Assembly: GCF_019458805.1 (NCBI RefSeq)
Contig: NZ_JAIBOA010000001.1
Coordinates: 527,062 to 591,061, forward strand
DNA: 64,000 nucleotides
Direction: 5' to 3'
Source of the DNA: Actinomadura parmotrematis
Lineage (GTDB): Bacteria > Actinomycetota > Actinomycetes > Streptosporangiales > Streptosporangiaceae
The stretch's first letter is position 1, and every line of letters starts with the position of its first letter. Under the pieces are notes generated by a model that saw only the letters and a program-made list of their open reading frames with translations, searched no databases and was not told where the DNA came from. Positions 8,287 to 17,240 of the stretch are shown in pieces. Both the position numbers and the translations under genes were made by a program.

Positions 8287-9245
8287 CGGCCGAGCCCCCC
8301 GACCGTCACCCGCGGGTCGATCAACGGCATCGCCAGGTCCACCAGCGTGTTGACCAGCACGAACAGCACGACGGCGACGAGCGCGACGCCCTGCACCACC
8401 GGGAAGTCGCGGCGCGACACCGAGCTCACCAGCAGCGCGCCGACGCCGTCGAGCCCGAACGCCGTCTCGACGACGGCGGTCCCGACGAACAGCCCGGCGA
8501 CCAGCAGCCCGATGACGGTGAGCAGCGGCGCGAGCGCGTTGCGGACGACGTGCCGCCGCACGAGCGCGGCGCCGCCGGCGCCGCGGCTGCGCGCGACCTC
8601 CACGTGCTCGCGGCCGAGCTCGTCGGCGAACGCGGCGGTGCCGACGCGGGCGAGGACCCCGAACCCGGCCGCCGCCATCGCGACGGCGGGCAGCGTGAGG
8701 TGCCAGAGCCGGCCCGCGAGGCCGTCGCCCGCGCCGGTGGCGGGGAACCAGCCGAGGCCGACGGCGAACACCGACAGCAGGACGACGGCGGCGACGAACG
8801 GCGGCGTCGCGGTGGTGACGGCCGCCGCCAGCGTCGTGGCCCGCGCGGCGATCCCGCCGCGCACCGCCGCGGCCAGCGCGACCGCGCAGCCGGCGACGAC
8901 CGCGAGGACCGCCGCGTACCCGATGAGCAGCCCCGACACCGCGAGCCGGCTCGCGATGAGCGACCCGACGCCGGTCTGGTAGTTCAGCGAGGTGCCGAGG
9001 TCGAGGCGGACGGCGCCGCCGAGCCAGCCGAGGTAGCCCTGCACGAAGCCCCGGTCGAGGCCGTAGCGGTGGCGGAGCGCCTCGATCTGGTCGGGGGTGA
9101 CCCGGCGCCCGGCGGTCAGCGCGAGCACCGGGTCGCCGGGGACGAGCCGCAGCGCCCCGTAGATCACGACGCTGGCGGCGAGCACGGTGAGCACCGCGCC
9201 GAGCACCCGGCGCCCGATCCAGGCGGCGAGGGGGCGCGCCTCCAT
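8283..9245 (-). CDS. oligopeptide ABC transporter permease, OppB/DppB type
   Basis: A 320-residue permease with about six membrane helices. It has the N-terminal pattern GRRVLGAVLTVLAASVVIYG, RLVPGDPVLAL and GRRVTPDQIEALRHRYGLDR, the EAA loop (HVEVARSRGAGGAALVRRHV) and the C-terminal LINTLVDL-like LVNTLVDLAMPLIDPRV. The ATG at 9245 overlaps the stop of the binding-protein gene by one base (TGATG), so translation is coupled. It is the partner of the OppC-type permease. Confidence 0.9.
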   Translation of the reverse strand: MEARPLAAWIGRRVLGAVLTVLAASVVIYGALRLVPGDPVLALTAGRRVTPDQIEALRHRYGLDRGFVQGYLGWLGGAVRLDLGTSLNYQTGVGSLIASRLAVSGLLIGYAAVLAVVAGCAVALAAAVRGGIAARATTLAAAVTTATPPFVAAVVLLSVFAVGLGWFPATGAGDGLAGRLWHLTLPAVAMAAAGFGVLARVGTAAFADELGREHVEVARSRGAGGAALVRRHVVRNALAPLLTVIGLLVAGLFVGTAVVETAFGLDGVGALLVSSVSRRDFPVVQGVALVAVVLFVLVNTLVDLAMPLIDPRVTVGGLGR

Positions 9246-10864
9246 CACTTGCCGCCGAGGGTGGTCGCCCACGGCGTGTACAGGTAGTCCTGCCGCGGGA
9301 CGAGGCCGGTCAGGCGGGCGCCGTAGTAGACGTTGACGTACTGCGTCGCGATCGGGATCGTCGGCAGGTCGCGGGTCATGATGCCCTGCGCCTTGACGAT
9401 CAGGCGGGCGCGGGCGGCCGGGCCGGCGGTGCCGAGGGCGGACGCGACCGCCGCGTCGTACTCCTTGTCGCTGTACCCGGCGAAGTTGTAGAAGCTGCCG
9501 GTGGTGAAGTACTGGTAGTACTCCAGCGGCTCGGGGAAGTCCAGGTAGCCGGTGGACAGGAACAGGTCCACGCCCGCGCGGGCGGCGGGGGAGGCGAACA
9601 TCGCGCCGAACTGCTCGCCGGTGAGCGGCTTCAGCTCGACGTTCATGCCCGCCTGCTTCGCGGTGTCGGCGATGGAGGCGGCGATGCGGCTCTCCTCGTC
9701 GATGGCCCGCGAGTAGGCCAGCACGATCTTCTGCTTGGCGCGCGGCGACCCGGCCACGAGCTTCCTGGCCTTGCCGAGGTCCTGGACGGGCTCGGGCAGC
9801 GCGTCGTAGGCGGTCTTGTAGACGTCGCCGGCGTAGCCCCAGGCGGCGGGCGGGACGAGCGCGCGGAGCGGCTGCGCGGTGCCCTGGTAGACCGAGCCGG
9901 TGATGCCCTTGTAGTCGATGAGGGCCTGGAGCGCCTGCCGGGCGGCCGGGTCGCCGAGCGCGCCCTTCTGGTTCAGCACCGACAGGAACGTCGGGGCGAG
10001 GCTCTGCCCGTACAGCAGGTGGCCCTTGCCGGAGAGCTGCTTGTGCGCGGGGCGCGGCACGTTGAACTGGCCGTCGACGTCGCCGCTCGCGAGCGCGGCG
10101 GTCTGCGCGGCCGGATCGGCGATGAAGGTGAACTTCAGGTCCTTCACCTTGGGCTTGACGGCGGTGTTCCACCAGGCGTCGTTGCGGGTGAGAGTGATGT
10201 TCTGGCCCTGCGTCCAGGCGCCGAACTTGTACGGGCCGGTGCACATGACGCCGCCCTTGGCGGTGCCGAACGCCTTCCCGGCCTTCTCGGCGAACGCCTT
10301 CTCCACGACGTGGAAGGACGGCAGCGCGAAGAACGACGGCACGAGCACGTCGGGCTGCTTCAACTTGAGCGTGACGCGGTCGGCGCCGGTCGGCTCGATG
10401 CTCTTCATGTGGGCGGCCCAGCCGACCCAGGAGGAGCCGAGCGCCGGGTTCAGGACGCGCCGCACGCTGTAGACGACGTCCTCGGGAGTCACCGGCTTGC
10501 CGTCCCAGAACGTCGCGCCCTTGCGCAGGTGGAACACGTAGGTGAGCGGGTCGGGGTGGTCGACGGACGTCGCGAGCGCGGGCTCGCTCTTGTAGCCGGG
10601 GCCGAAGGTGAACAGGCCCTCGCACATGTTGGCGACGACGGTGCTGGCCGACTCGATGGAGGACAGCGCCGGGTCCAGCGAGGCGGGCTCGCCGAGCGCG
10701 GAGTTCCAGGTGACGGTGCCGACCTGCGCGGTCGGCGCGGGGACGGAGGTGGTGACGGCCGGGGCGGACGCGCCCCCGGCGGCGGTGCCGCCGCCGGTAC
10801 AGCCGGCGAGGGCGGTCGTGCCGAGCAGGACCGCGGCGAGCGCGGCGGGGAGTGGACGAGCCAT
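9245..10864 (-). CDS. ABC transporter substrate-binding lipoprotein, family 5 (peptide/nickel type)
   Basis: A 539-residue binding protein with a lipoprotein signal, MARPLPAALAAVLLGTTALAGC, whose lipobox is LAGC with Cys22. The mature protein follows a Gly/Ala-rich linker. The SBP_bac_5 signature GATFWDGKPVTPEDVVYSVR is present. It captures the substrate outside the membrane for the four transporter genes that follow. The family takes oligopeptides, dipeptides, nickel chelates or glycans, and the ligand is not set by sequence alone; the co-transcribed CocE hydrolase hints at a peptide or ester. Confidence 0.9.
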   Translation of the reverse strand: MARPLPAALAAVLLGTTALAGCTGGGTAAGGASAPAVTTSVPAPTAQVGTVTWNSALGEPASLDPALSSIESASTVVANMCEGLFTFGPGYKSEPALATSVDHPDPLTYVFHLRKGATFWDGKPVTPEDVVYSVRRVLNPALGSSWVGWAAHMKSIEPTGADRVTLKLKQPDVLVPSFFALPSFHVVEKAFAEKAGKAFGTAKGGVMCTGPYKFGAWTQGQNITLTRNDAWWNTAVKPKVKDLKFTFIADPAAQTAALASGDVDGQFNVPRPAHKQLSGKGHLLYGQSLAPTFLSVLNQKGALGDPAARQALQALIDYKGITGSVYQGTAQPLRALVPPAAWGYAGDVYKTAYDALPEPVQDLGKARKLVAGSPRAKQKIVLAYSRAIDEESRIAASIADTAKQAGMNVELKPLTGEQFGAMFASPAARAGVDLFLSTGYLDFPEPLEYYQYFTTGSFYNFAGYSDKEYDAAVASALGTAGPAARARLIVKAQGIMTRDLPTIPIATQYVNVYYGARLTGLVPRQDYLYTPWATTLGGK

Positions 10865-10980
10865 GGGGAGACCCTTCGTGGTGCTGGCGCGGGCCGGGAC
10901 GGCCGGCGGCGGTGGCGGCGTGGCGGCGGGGGGCGGATCCGCTGCCGGACGCGGCCCGCCCAGCCTGGTCGCGGTCCCGA

Positions 10981-11004
10981 TTGATTGTCAATACTGCAAA
11001 TCAA
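10981..11004. promoter_or_regulatory. AT-rich inverted repeat between the peptide operon and its TetR gene
   Basis: TTGATT at 10981-10986 is the inverted complement of AATCAA at 10999-11004, with 12 bases between. It is the only clearly AT-rich stretch in this divergent intergenic region (10865-11138), which otherwise looks like ordinary GC-rich sequence. This is where the operator of the adjacent TetR protein and a promoter for the minus-strand operon would be expected. Confidence 0.5.
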
Positions 11005-11138
11005 AAAGGGCCGGGAGAAGAACATCGAGGTCAGCGGGCATGCCCGTGCGAACGGGTGAGAGGATGGTCCGCGCACGGAACGCGGCGCGGGCGCGGTTGT
11101 CGGCCGCGGCGGCACAACTACGGGAGCGTGGGGCAGGG

Positions 11139-11726
11139 GTGGGCAGGCCGAGCGTCGCCGCCGAGCGGCGGGAGCAGATCTTGCGGGCGGCGGCCCGGTC
11201 GGTGGCGCGGCACGGCCTCGCCGGCAGCACGCAGGAGCGGATCGCCGAGGCGGCCGGCCTGAGCCGCTCGCACGTCCGCCACTACATGGGCAACCGCGAC
11301 GAGCTCATCGACGCCCTGTGGGACCACGTCATCACGCCCTACGTCGCCTCGATGGCCGCCGCGACCGCCGGCCGCGAGCCCGCCGCGCGGCTCCGCGCGC
11401 TGGTGGACTACCTGTTCGGGCCGCAGATGGCCCGCAACGACGACGACGCCGTCATCGAGGCGTTCATCAGCGGGGCGATGCACGACGTCCGGCTGCGCGG
11501 CCGCGTCTACGACACCTACAGCCGGCTGGAGCGCGAGGTCGCCGCGGCGATCCGCGAGGCCGTCCCCGGCTGCGGCTCGGCGGAGAGCCTGCGCGCGGCC
11601 TACGCCCTGCTCTGCATGGCGTTCGGCAACTCGATGCTGGGGACGCTGCCGTTCCCCGCCTCGCGGCCGGCCGGGATGCGGGCGCTCGCCGAGCGGATGC
11701 TCGCCGCGCTCGGCGAGCGGGCCTGA
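11139..11726 (+). CDS. TetR family transcriptional regulator
   Basis: About 195 residues from the GTG at 11139; an ATG at 11064 would add 25 residues and cannot be excluded. The N-terminal helix-turn-helix region reads EQILRAAARSVARHGLAGST, then ERIAEAAGLSRSHVRHYMG and NRDELIDALW. The C-terminal ligand-binding domain has no recognisable ligand class. It is divergent from the peptide-transport operon and probably controls it, with the AT-rich inverted repeat at 10981-11004 as a candidate operator. A 12-bp tandem duplication covers its stop codon. Confidence 0.85.
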   Translation: MGRPSVAAERREQILRAAARSVARHGLAGSTQERIAEAAGLSRSHVRHYMGNRDELIDALWDHVITPYVASMAAATAGREPAARLRALVDYLFGPQMARNDDDAVIEAFISGAMHDVRLRGRVYDTYSRLEREVAAAIREAVPGCGSAESLRAAYALLCMAFGNSMLGTLPFPASRPAGMRALAERMLAALGERA

Positions 11727-11738
11727 GAGCGGGCCTGA
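11715..11738 (+). repeat. 12-bp tandem duplication across the tetR stop codon
   Basis: GAGCGGGCCTGA occurs twice head to tail (11715-11726 and 11727-11738), followed by a decayed third unit (GGGCGGGCCGGG). The first copy contains the TGA stop; the second contains an in-frame repeat of it. It is a slippage-type duplication with no evident function. Confidence 0.8.
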
Positions 11739-11750
11739 GGGCGGGCCGGG

Positions 11751-12326
11751 TCACGGGCCGCCGACCAGCAGCCGGACGAGCCGCTCGACCACCGGGCCCG
11801 TCCGCTCGCTGCTCCAGCGTTCGGGGTCCTCCAGGCTGGACACGTAGAAGCCGCGCAGCACCAGGTGCAGCACGTCGGCGGCGAAGGCCGGGTCGGGCGC
11901 CCCGGCGTCGGCGGCGGCCTCGGCGAACAGCCCGTGGTTGCGGCGGGCGTCGCGGGCGAGGACGCGGAGCGCCTCGGACGCCGGGTCGGCGCGGCCGAGG
12001 ATCTCCATGAAGAGGCGGCGCAGCACCTCGTCGTCGCCGGACGTCGTGCAGGCCCAGGCGGCGACCGCGGCGAGCCGGTCGCGCGCGGGCGCGCCCGCGA
12101 CGACCGGCGCCATGTCCTCCTCCCAGTCGCCGATCGCGTGCTCGACGGCGTTGGTGAGCAGCGCCTCGCGCGTCGGCAGGTAGTTGGTGACGAGCGTGGT
12201 GGACCCGCCGATCCGCTTGGCCACGGCCCGGATGGTGACCCCGTCGATCCCCTCGGCCGCCACGATGTCCAGCGTGGCGGCGGCGATCGTCGCGAGGCGC
12301 TCGGTGACGTCGATCTCCACTGGCAT
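11751..12326 (-). CDS. TetR family transcriptional regulator
   Basis: A 191-residue regulator. The DNA-binding segment is LATIAAATLDIVAAEGIDGV, TIRAVAKRIGGSTTLVTNYL, then PTREALLTNAVEHAIGDWE. The ligand domain is unassigned. The start at 12326 (ATG) gives a standard TetR N-terminus; a longer open frame upstream is an artefact of GC content. It is divergent from the amidase gene, with a 23-bp near-perfect palindrome in the shared promoter region, so it likely represses itself and the amidase. Confidence 0.88.
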   Translation of the reverse strand: MPVEIDVTERLATIAAATLDIVAAEGIDGVTIRAVAKRIGGSTTLVTNYLPTREALLTNAVEHAIGDWEEDMAPVVAGAPARDRLAAVAAWACTTSGDDEVLRRLFMEILGRADPASEALRVLARDARRNHGLFAEAAADAGAPDPAFAADVLHLVLRGFYVSSLEDPERWSSERTGPVVERLVRLLVGGP

Positions 12327-12352
12327 GGCGGCAGCGTAGCCCGCCGGAACCC

Positions 12353-12375
12353 GATGAACAACACTGTTGTACATC
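12353..12375. promoter_or_regulatory. 23-bp palindromic operator between tetR and the amidase gene
   Basis: The sequence reads GATG-A-ACAACA-C-TGTTGT-A-CATC. Outer arms (GATG/CATC) and inner arms (ACAACA/TGTTGT) are perfect inverted complements; only one symmetric pair (A/A) mismatches. It is AT-rich in a very GC-rich background, and lies 27 bases from the TetR start and 76 bases from the amidase start. Length and symmetry fit a TetR dimer-of-dimers site. Confidence 0.75.
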
Positions 12376-12450
12376 AGCGTTGCATCACGTACGCTCCTCC
12401 GCATCGCCGGCCCGTCCCCGCAGGTGGGCGGCCCCTCTCTAGGAGCAGGC

Positions 12451-13872
12451 ATGCAACTGTGGCAGCTGTCCGCGACCCGGCTCGCGGCCGGGATCCGCGC
12501 CCGCGAGTTCTCCGCGGCCGAGGTCGCCGAGTCCTGCCTCGGCAGGATCGCGGCGGTGAACCCCGCCCTCAACGCGCTCGTGGAGCTGGACCCCGCGGCG
12601 GTCCGCGCCGCCGCGCGGGCCGCCGACGAGCGGGCCGCGGCGGGCGCGGACCTCGGCCCGCTGCACGGCGTGCCGGTCTCCACGAAGATCAACACGGCGG
12701 AGCGGGGCCGGCTGCTCACCCACGGCGTCGCGGCGATGGCCGGGGTGCGGGCGACCGAGGACGACGCCTGCGTCGCGGCGCTCCGCGCGGCGGGCGCGGT
12801 CTTCACCGGCCGCAGCAACGCGCCCGCGTTCTCGGTCCGCTGGTTCTCCGCCAACGACGTCCACGGGCGCACCCTCAACCCCTGGGACGCCGCGCGCACC
12901 CCCGGCGGCTCCAGCGGGGGCGCCGCCGCGGCCGTCGCGGCGGGCATGGCGCCGATCGCGCAGGGCAACGACATCGGCGGCTCGGTCCGCTTCCCGGCCG
13001 CCTGCTGCGGCGTGGTCGGCGTCCGCCCGACCGTCGGCCTCGTGTCCAACTGGGTGGCGCCCGGCCCCGACGAGCTGGAGGGGCCGCTCACCTTCCAGGC
13101 GTGGGCGGTGCAGGGGCCGCTCGGGCGGACCGTCTCCGACGCCCGCCTCGGGCTGCGCGCGATGGCCGGCCCCGACCTGCGCGACGCGTTCAGCGTCCCC
13201 GCGCTGCCGCCGGCGCCCGCGCCGGCCGGTCCGGTCCGGGTCGGGCTGGTGCGCGACGTCGGGCTCGCCAAGCCGGACCCGGCCGTGGACGCCGCCCTCG
13301 ACACCGCCGCCGCGTGGCTGGCCGACGCCGGCTACCTCGTCGAGGAGATCGAGGTGCCGCTGCTGGGCGAGGCGGCCCGGCTGTGGGCGCTGCTCCTCGC
13401 CGAGGACATGCGGCCGATGCAGGGCGGCATGCGCCACCTCTGCGACGACGCGCTGCGCACCAACCTCGACTACTTCTACGAGCACGCCGCCCTGCTGTGG
13501 GGCGAGCGGCCCGGCGTGGAGGTCTACATCCAGGGCTGGGCGCGCCGCGCCACCCTCATCAACCGGCTGCAGGACCTGCTCGGCAACGACCGGATCCTGC
13601 TCACCCCCGCCTGCGCCGAGCTCCCCTTCGAGCAGGACGCCGACATCGCGGACCACGACCGCGCCCTGTCGCTGTTCGCCGCGCAGTGGCCCATGATCTC
13701 GCTGCCCGTCCTCGGGTTCCCCGGCGTCACGGTCCCGGTCGGGCTCGCCGAGGGCGTGCCGGTCGGCGTCCAGCTCGTCGGCGGCCGCTTCACCGAGGAG
13801 CTGCTCCTGGACGCCGCGCAGGCCGTCGAGGACCGCGCGCCCGCGCTCGTCCCGCCGCTCCCCGCGAGCTGA
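12451..13872 (+). CDS. amidase signature family hydrolase
   Basis: A 473-residue amidase of the Ser-cisSer-Lys class. The catalytic Lys lies in GVPVSTKINTAE, the cis-Ser in TPGGSSGGAAAAVAAGM and the nucleophile Ser in QGNDIGGSVRFPAACCGVVG, followed by VRPTVGLVS. All three are present, so the enzyme should be active on a carboxylic amide, though the substrate is unknown. The ATG at 12451 follows AGGAG at 12441-12445. A divergent TetR and the 23-bp palindrome suggest induction by the substrate or product. Confidence 0.9.
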   Translation: MQLWQLSATRLAAGIRAREFSAAEVAESCLGRIAAVNPALNALVELDPAAVRAAARAADERAAAGADLGPLHGVPVSTKINTAERGRLLTHGVAAMAGVRATEDDACVAALRAAGAVFTGRSNAPAFSVRWFSANDVHGRTLNPWDAARTPGGSSGGAAAAVAAGMAPIAQGNDIGGSVRFPAACCGVVGVRPTVGLVSNWVAPGPDELEGPLTFQAWAVQGPLGRTVSDARLGLRAMAGPDLRDAFSVPALPPAPAPAGPVRVGLVRDVGLAKPDPAVDAALDTAAAWLADAGYLVEEIEVPLLGEAARLWALLLAEDMRPMQGGMRHLCDDALRTNLDYFYEHAALLWGERPGVEVYIQGWARRATLINRLQDLLGNDRILLTPACAELPFEQDADIADHDRALSLFAAQWPMISLPVLGFPGVTVPVGLAEGVPVGVQLVGGRFTEELLLDAAQAVEDRAPALVPPLPAS

Positions 13873-13950
13873 CCCGCGGCGGCGCGCCCGTCATGCGGCA
13901 TTGCTGATCTTTTGCCGCGATGAACACATCAGCGCGCGCGGCGCGGGGGT

Positions 13951-14874
13951 ATGTACGCCGACATGCGATCTGCGCTGAGCGGCCGGCAGCTCACCCTGGC
14001 GGCCGGCGACTACGCGGCCGTCGTCACCGAGTGCGGCGCCGGCCTGCGGTCGCTGACCTTCCAGGGCGAGCCGCTCGTCCTCGGCTACGGCCCGGACGAG
14101 CCGGCGCCCGCCGCGTTCGGGCAGCTCCTCGCCCCCTGGCCCAACCGCGTCGACCGCGGCCGCTACACCTGGCGCGGCCGCGACCTGCAGCTCGACATCT
14201 CCGAGGTCGAGCGCGACTGCGCGATCCATGGCCTCGCCCGCTGGAAGGCGTGGACGCCGGTGCGCGAGGAGGCGGACCGGGCCGTCCTGGCCTGCCGCCT
14301 CCTCGGCTCGCCCGGCTACCCGTTCCGCCTGGCGCTGGAGGCCGAGTACGCCCTGGACGCCGCCGGCGGCCTCACCGTCCGGCTCACCGCCCGCAACGAG
14401 GGCGGCGCCCCGGCGCCCTACGGGCACGGCGCCCACCCCTACCTGACGGTGGGCGAGCCGATCGACGGCTGCACGGTCGCGGTGCCCGCCCGCGAGCACC
14501 TGCCGGTCGACGAGCGGATGATCCCGCGCGGCCCCGCCGAGCCCGTCGAGGGGACCGCCTACGACCTGCGCGGCGGCCGCGTCCTCGGCGACCGGCGGAT
14601 CGACCGCGCGTTCACCGGCCTGGAGCGCGACGCCGGCGGCCGCGCCCGGGTGCGCCTCACCGGCTCGGCGCGCACCGCCGAGCTCTGGCTGGACGACGCC
14701 CACCCCTGGGTCGAGATCTACACCGCCGACGCCGTGCCGGCGGGCGACCGGCGGCGCGGCCTCGGCGTCGAGCCCATGACCTGCCCGCCGAACGCCCTCG
14801 CGAGCGGGACCGGCGTCGTCGCCCTCGACCCGGGCGCCGCGTTCACCGGCACCTGGGGGATCCGGGCGGGCTGA
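13951..14874 (+). CDS. aldose 1-epimerase family protein (mutarotase-like)
   Basis: A 307-residue beta-sandwich sugar epimerase. Seen features are LAPWPNRVDRGRYTWRGR (the N-R substrate-binding region), AIHGLARWKAW with the conserved HG, a second histidine in YGHGAHPYLTVGE and a late acidic VEPMTCPPNAL segment. It interconverts anomers of a hexose or acts on a modified sugar. ATG codons at 13951 and 13963 are both possible. It stands 51 bases before a glucose-6-phosphate dehydrogenase-like gene, so the two may form a small sugar-oxidation unit. Confidence 0.85.
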   Translation: MYADMRSALSGRQLTLAAGDYAAVVTECGAGLRSLTFQGEPLVLGYGPDEPAPAAFGQLLAPWPNRVDRGRYTWRGRDLQLDISEVERDCAIHGLARWKAWTPVREEADRAVLACRLLGSPGYPFRLALEAEYALDAAGGLTVRLTARNEGGAPAPYGHGAHPYLTVGEPIDGCTVAVPAREHLPVDERMIPRGPAEPVEGTAYDLRGGRVLGDRRIDRAFTGLERDAGGRARVRLTGSARTAELWLDDAHPWVEIYTADAVPAGDRRRGLGVEPMTCPPNALASGTGVVALDPGAAFTGTWGIRAG

Positions 14875-14880
14875 CCGGCG

Positions 14881-14910
14881 CCCGCGCACCACGGCACCCG
14901 CGCACCACGG
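14881..14910 (+). repeat. 14-bp direct repeat in the zwf leader
   Basis: CCCGCGCACCACGG occurs at 14881-14894 and again at 14897-14910, with a 2-base spacer (16-bp period). It fills most of the 51-base gap between the epimerase stop and the next start, ending beside the GGAAGGAAC ribosome site. It could be a slippage duplication or a tandem binding site. Confidence 0.75.
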
Positions 14911-14925
14911 AAGGAACGACCGCCC

Positions 14926-16311
14926 ATGGGCACGACCACGCGCGCCGACGTCCTCGTCCTGTTCGGGATCACCGGCGACCTCGTCAAGAAAATGATCATG
15001 CCGGCGCTGTACCGGCTGGCCGAGCGCGGCGAGCTGACCGCGCCCGTCGTCGGCGTCGCCGCCGGCGACTGGGACGACGCCGCGCTCCGCCGGCACGCCC
15101 GCGCGGCCGTCGCCGCCGCCGTGGGCGACGTCGACGAGGAGGTCTTCGCCCGGCTCGCCGGGCGGCTGAGCATGGTCTCCGGCGACTTCGCCGACGGCGC
15201 CACCTTCGCCCGCCTCGCCGACGCGGTGCGCGGCCGCGGGTTCCTCAGCCACTACCTGGCTATCCCGCCCGCGCTGTTCACCAGCGTCGCGGGGTCGCTC
15301 GCCGCCGTCGGCCTGAACGAGAACGCCCGGCTCGTCGTGGAGAAGCCCTTCGGGCACGACCTGGCGTCGGCGCGGCGGCTGGACGCCGAGCTCGCCCGCT
15401 CCTTCGACGCCGACCACGTGCTGCGCGTCGACCACTTCCTCGGCTCGCTGCCGATCAACGGGGTGAAGGCCGCCCGGTTCGCCAACACCCTGCTCGAACC
15501 GCTGTGGAACCGGTCCTACATCGCCAACGTGCAGATCAACCTGCTGGAGGACTTCGACGTCGCCGACCGCGGCTCGTTCTACGACGCCGTCGGCTGCGTC
15601 AAGGACGTCCTGCAGAACCACATGCTCCAGGTGTTCGCGCTCGTGGCGATGGAGCCGCCGAGCGTCGCCGACGTGCGCGCCGAGCAGATCGAGAAGTGGC
15701 GGGTGCTGCGCGCGACCCGGCCGATCTCCCCGGCCGGCACGGTGCGCGGCCAGTACGCGGGTTACCGCGACGTCGCGGGCGTGAAGCCCGGCTCGATCAC
15801 CGAGACCTACGTCGCGACCCGCCTGGAGGTCGACAACTGGCGGTGGGCGGGCGTCCCGTTCTACCTGCGCAGCGGCAAGGCGCTGACGACGAGCTCGACC
15901 GACGTCGTCGTGCAGCTCCGCCGCCCGCCGCTCGACCTGTTCGGCGGGCTGGCCGGCGGCACCCCACCCGACCTGCTGCGGTTCCGGTTCGAGCCGACGG
16001 CGGGCCTCACCTTCGAGCTGCTGCTGAACCAGCCCGCGCCGGGGGAGCGCGCCACCATGGTCCCGGTGGCGGTGGACTTCGAGAAGGTGCTCGGCCGCGA
16101 GGAGCTGCCGTACGAGAACATCATCGCCGGCGCGATCGCCGGCGACCCGCGCCACTTCGCCTCGATGCCGGCCATCGAGGAGTGCTGGCGGATCGTCGAC
16201 CCCATCCTGGAGCCGACCGACCCGCACCCCTACGCGCGCGGCTCGTGGGGGCCGGACGCGGCGGAGGCCCTGGTCGGCGCCGACGGCTGGCACAACCCGC
16301 CGCCCCGCTGA
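14926..16311 (+). CDS. zwf: glucose-6-phosphate 1-dehydrogenase family protein
   Basis: A 461-residue G6PD-family protein. The N-terminal NADP motif is LFGITGDLVKKMIMPALYRL, followed by EKPFGHDL, RVDHFLGSLPIN, the second active-site histidine in DVLQNHMLQVFALVAMEPP and the C-terminal FYLRSGKAL. In well-studied G6PDs the third motif reads RIDHYLGKE, whose Lys binds the substrate phosphate; here GKE is replaced by GSL. The enzyme may therefore prefer an altered sugar, or belong to an actinobacterial side branch of the family. It starts at an ATG after GGAAGGAAC and is probably co-transcribed with the epimerase. Confidence 0.87.
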   Translation: MGTTTRADVLVLFGITGDLVKKMIMPALYRLAERGELTAPVVGVAAGDWDDAALRRHARAAVAAAVGDVDEEVFARLAGRLSMVSGDFADGATFARLADAVRGRGFLSHYLAIPPALFTSVAGSLAAVGLNENARLVVEKPFGHDLASARRLDAELARSFDADHVLRVDHFLGSLPINGVKAARFANTLLEPLWNRSYIANVQINLLEDFDVADRGSFYDAVGCVKDVLQNHMLQVFALVAMEPPSVADVRAEQIEKWRVLRATRPISPAGTVRGQYAGYRDVAGVKPGSITETYVATRLEVDNWRWAGVPFYLRSGKALTTSSTDVVVQLRRPPLDLFGGLAGGTPPDLLRFRFEPTAGLTFELLLNQPAPGERATMVPVAVDFEKVLGREELPYENIIAGAIAGDPRHFASMPAIEECWRIVDPILEPTDPHPYARGSWGPDAAEALVGADGWHNPPPR

Positions 16312-16325
16312 CGGGCGCGGCACCA

Positions 16326-16345
16326 GGGTAGGCCTTCCCCTACCC
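16326..16345. promoter_or_regulatory. inverted repeat upstream of the MacB-like ABC operon
   Basis: GGGTAGG (16326-16332) and CCTACCC (16339-16345) are perfect inverted complements separated by 6 bases. They lie 14 bases after the zwf stop and 97 bases before the ABC start. The symmetry and short spacer fit a dimeric response-regulator site, but a weak zwf terminator is also possible. Confidence 0.5.
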
Positions 16346-16441
16346 CGACCGGCACCTTAGACCCCTCCTCGCCCGCCCCGCCGGTCCGTAGCTTCGTCCG
16401 CAAGAGCGCTCCACCGGGGCGCCGGCGGAGAGGCGGAGACG

Positions 16442-17239
<798 letters not shown>

Positions 17240-17240
17240 G

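Noticed and set aside
16326..16345. GGGTAGG/CCTACCC repeat as another member of the TAGGGG regulon
   Set aside because: It is an inverted rather than a direct repeat, has different spacing and lacks the TAGGGGGG half-site.
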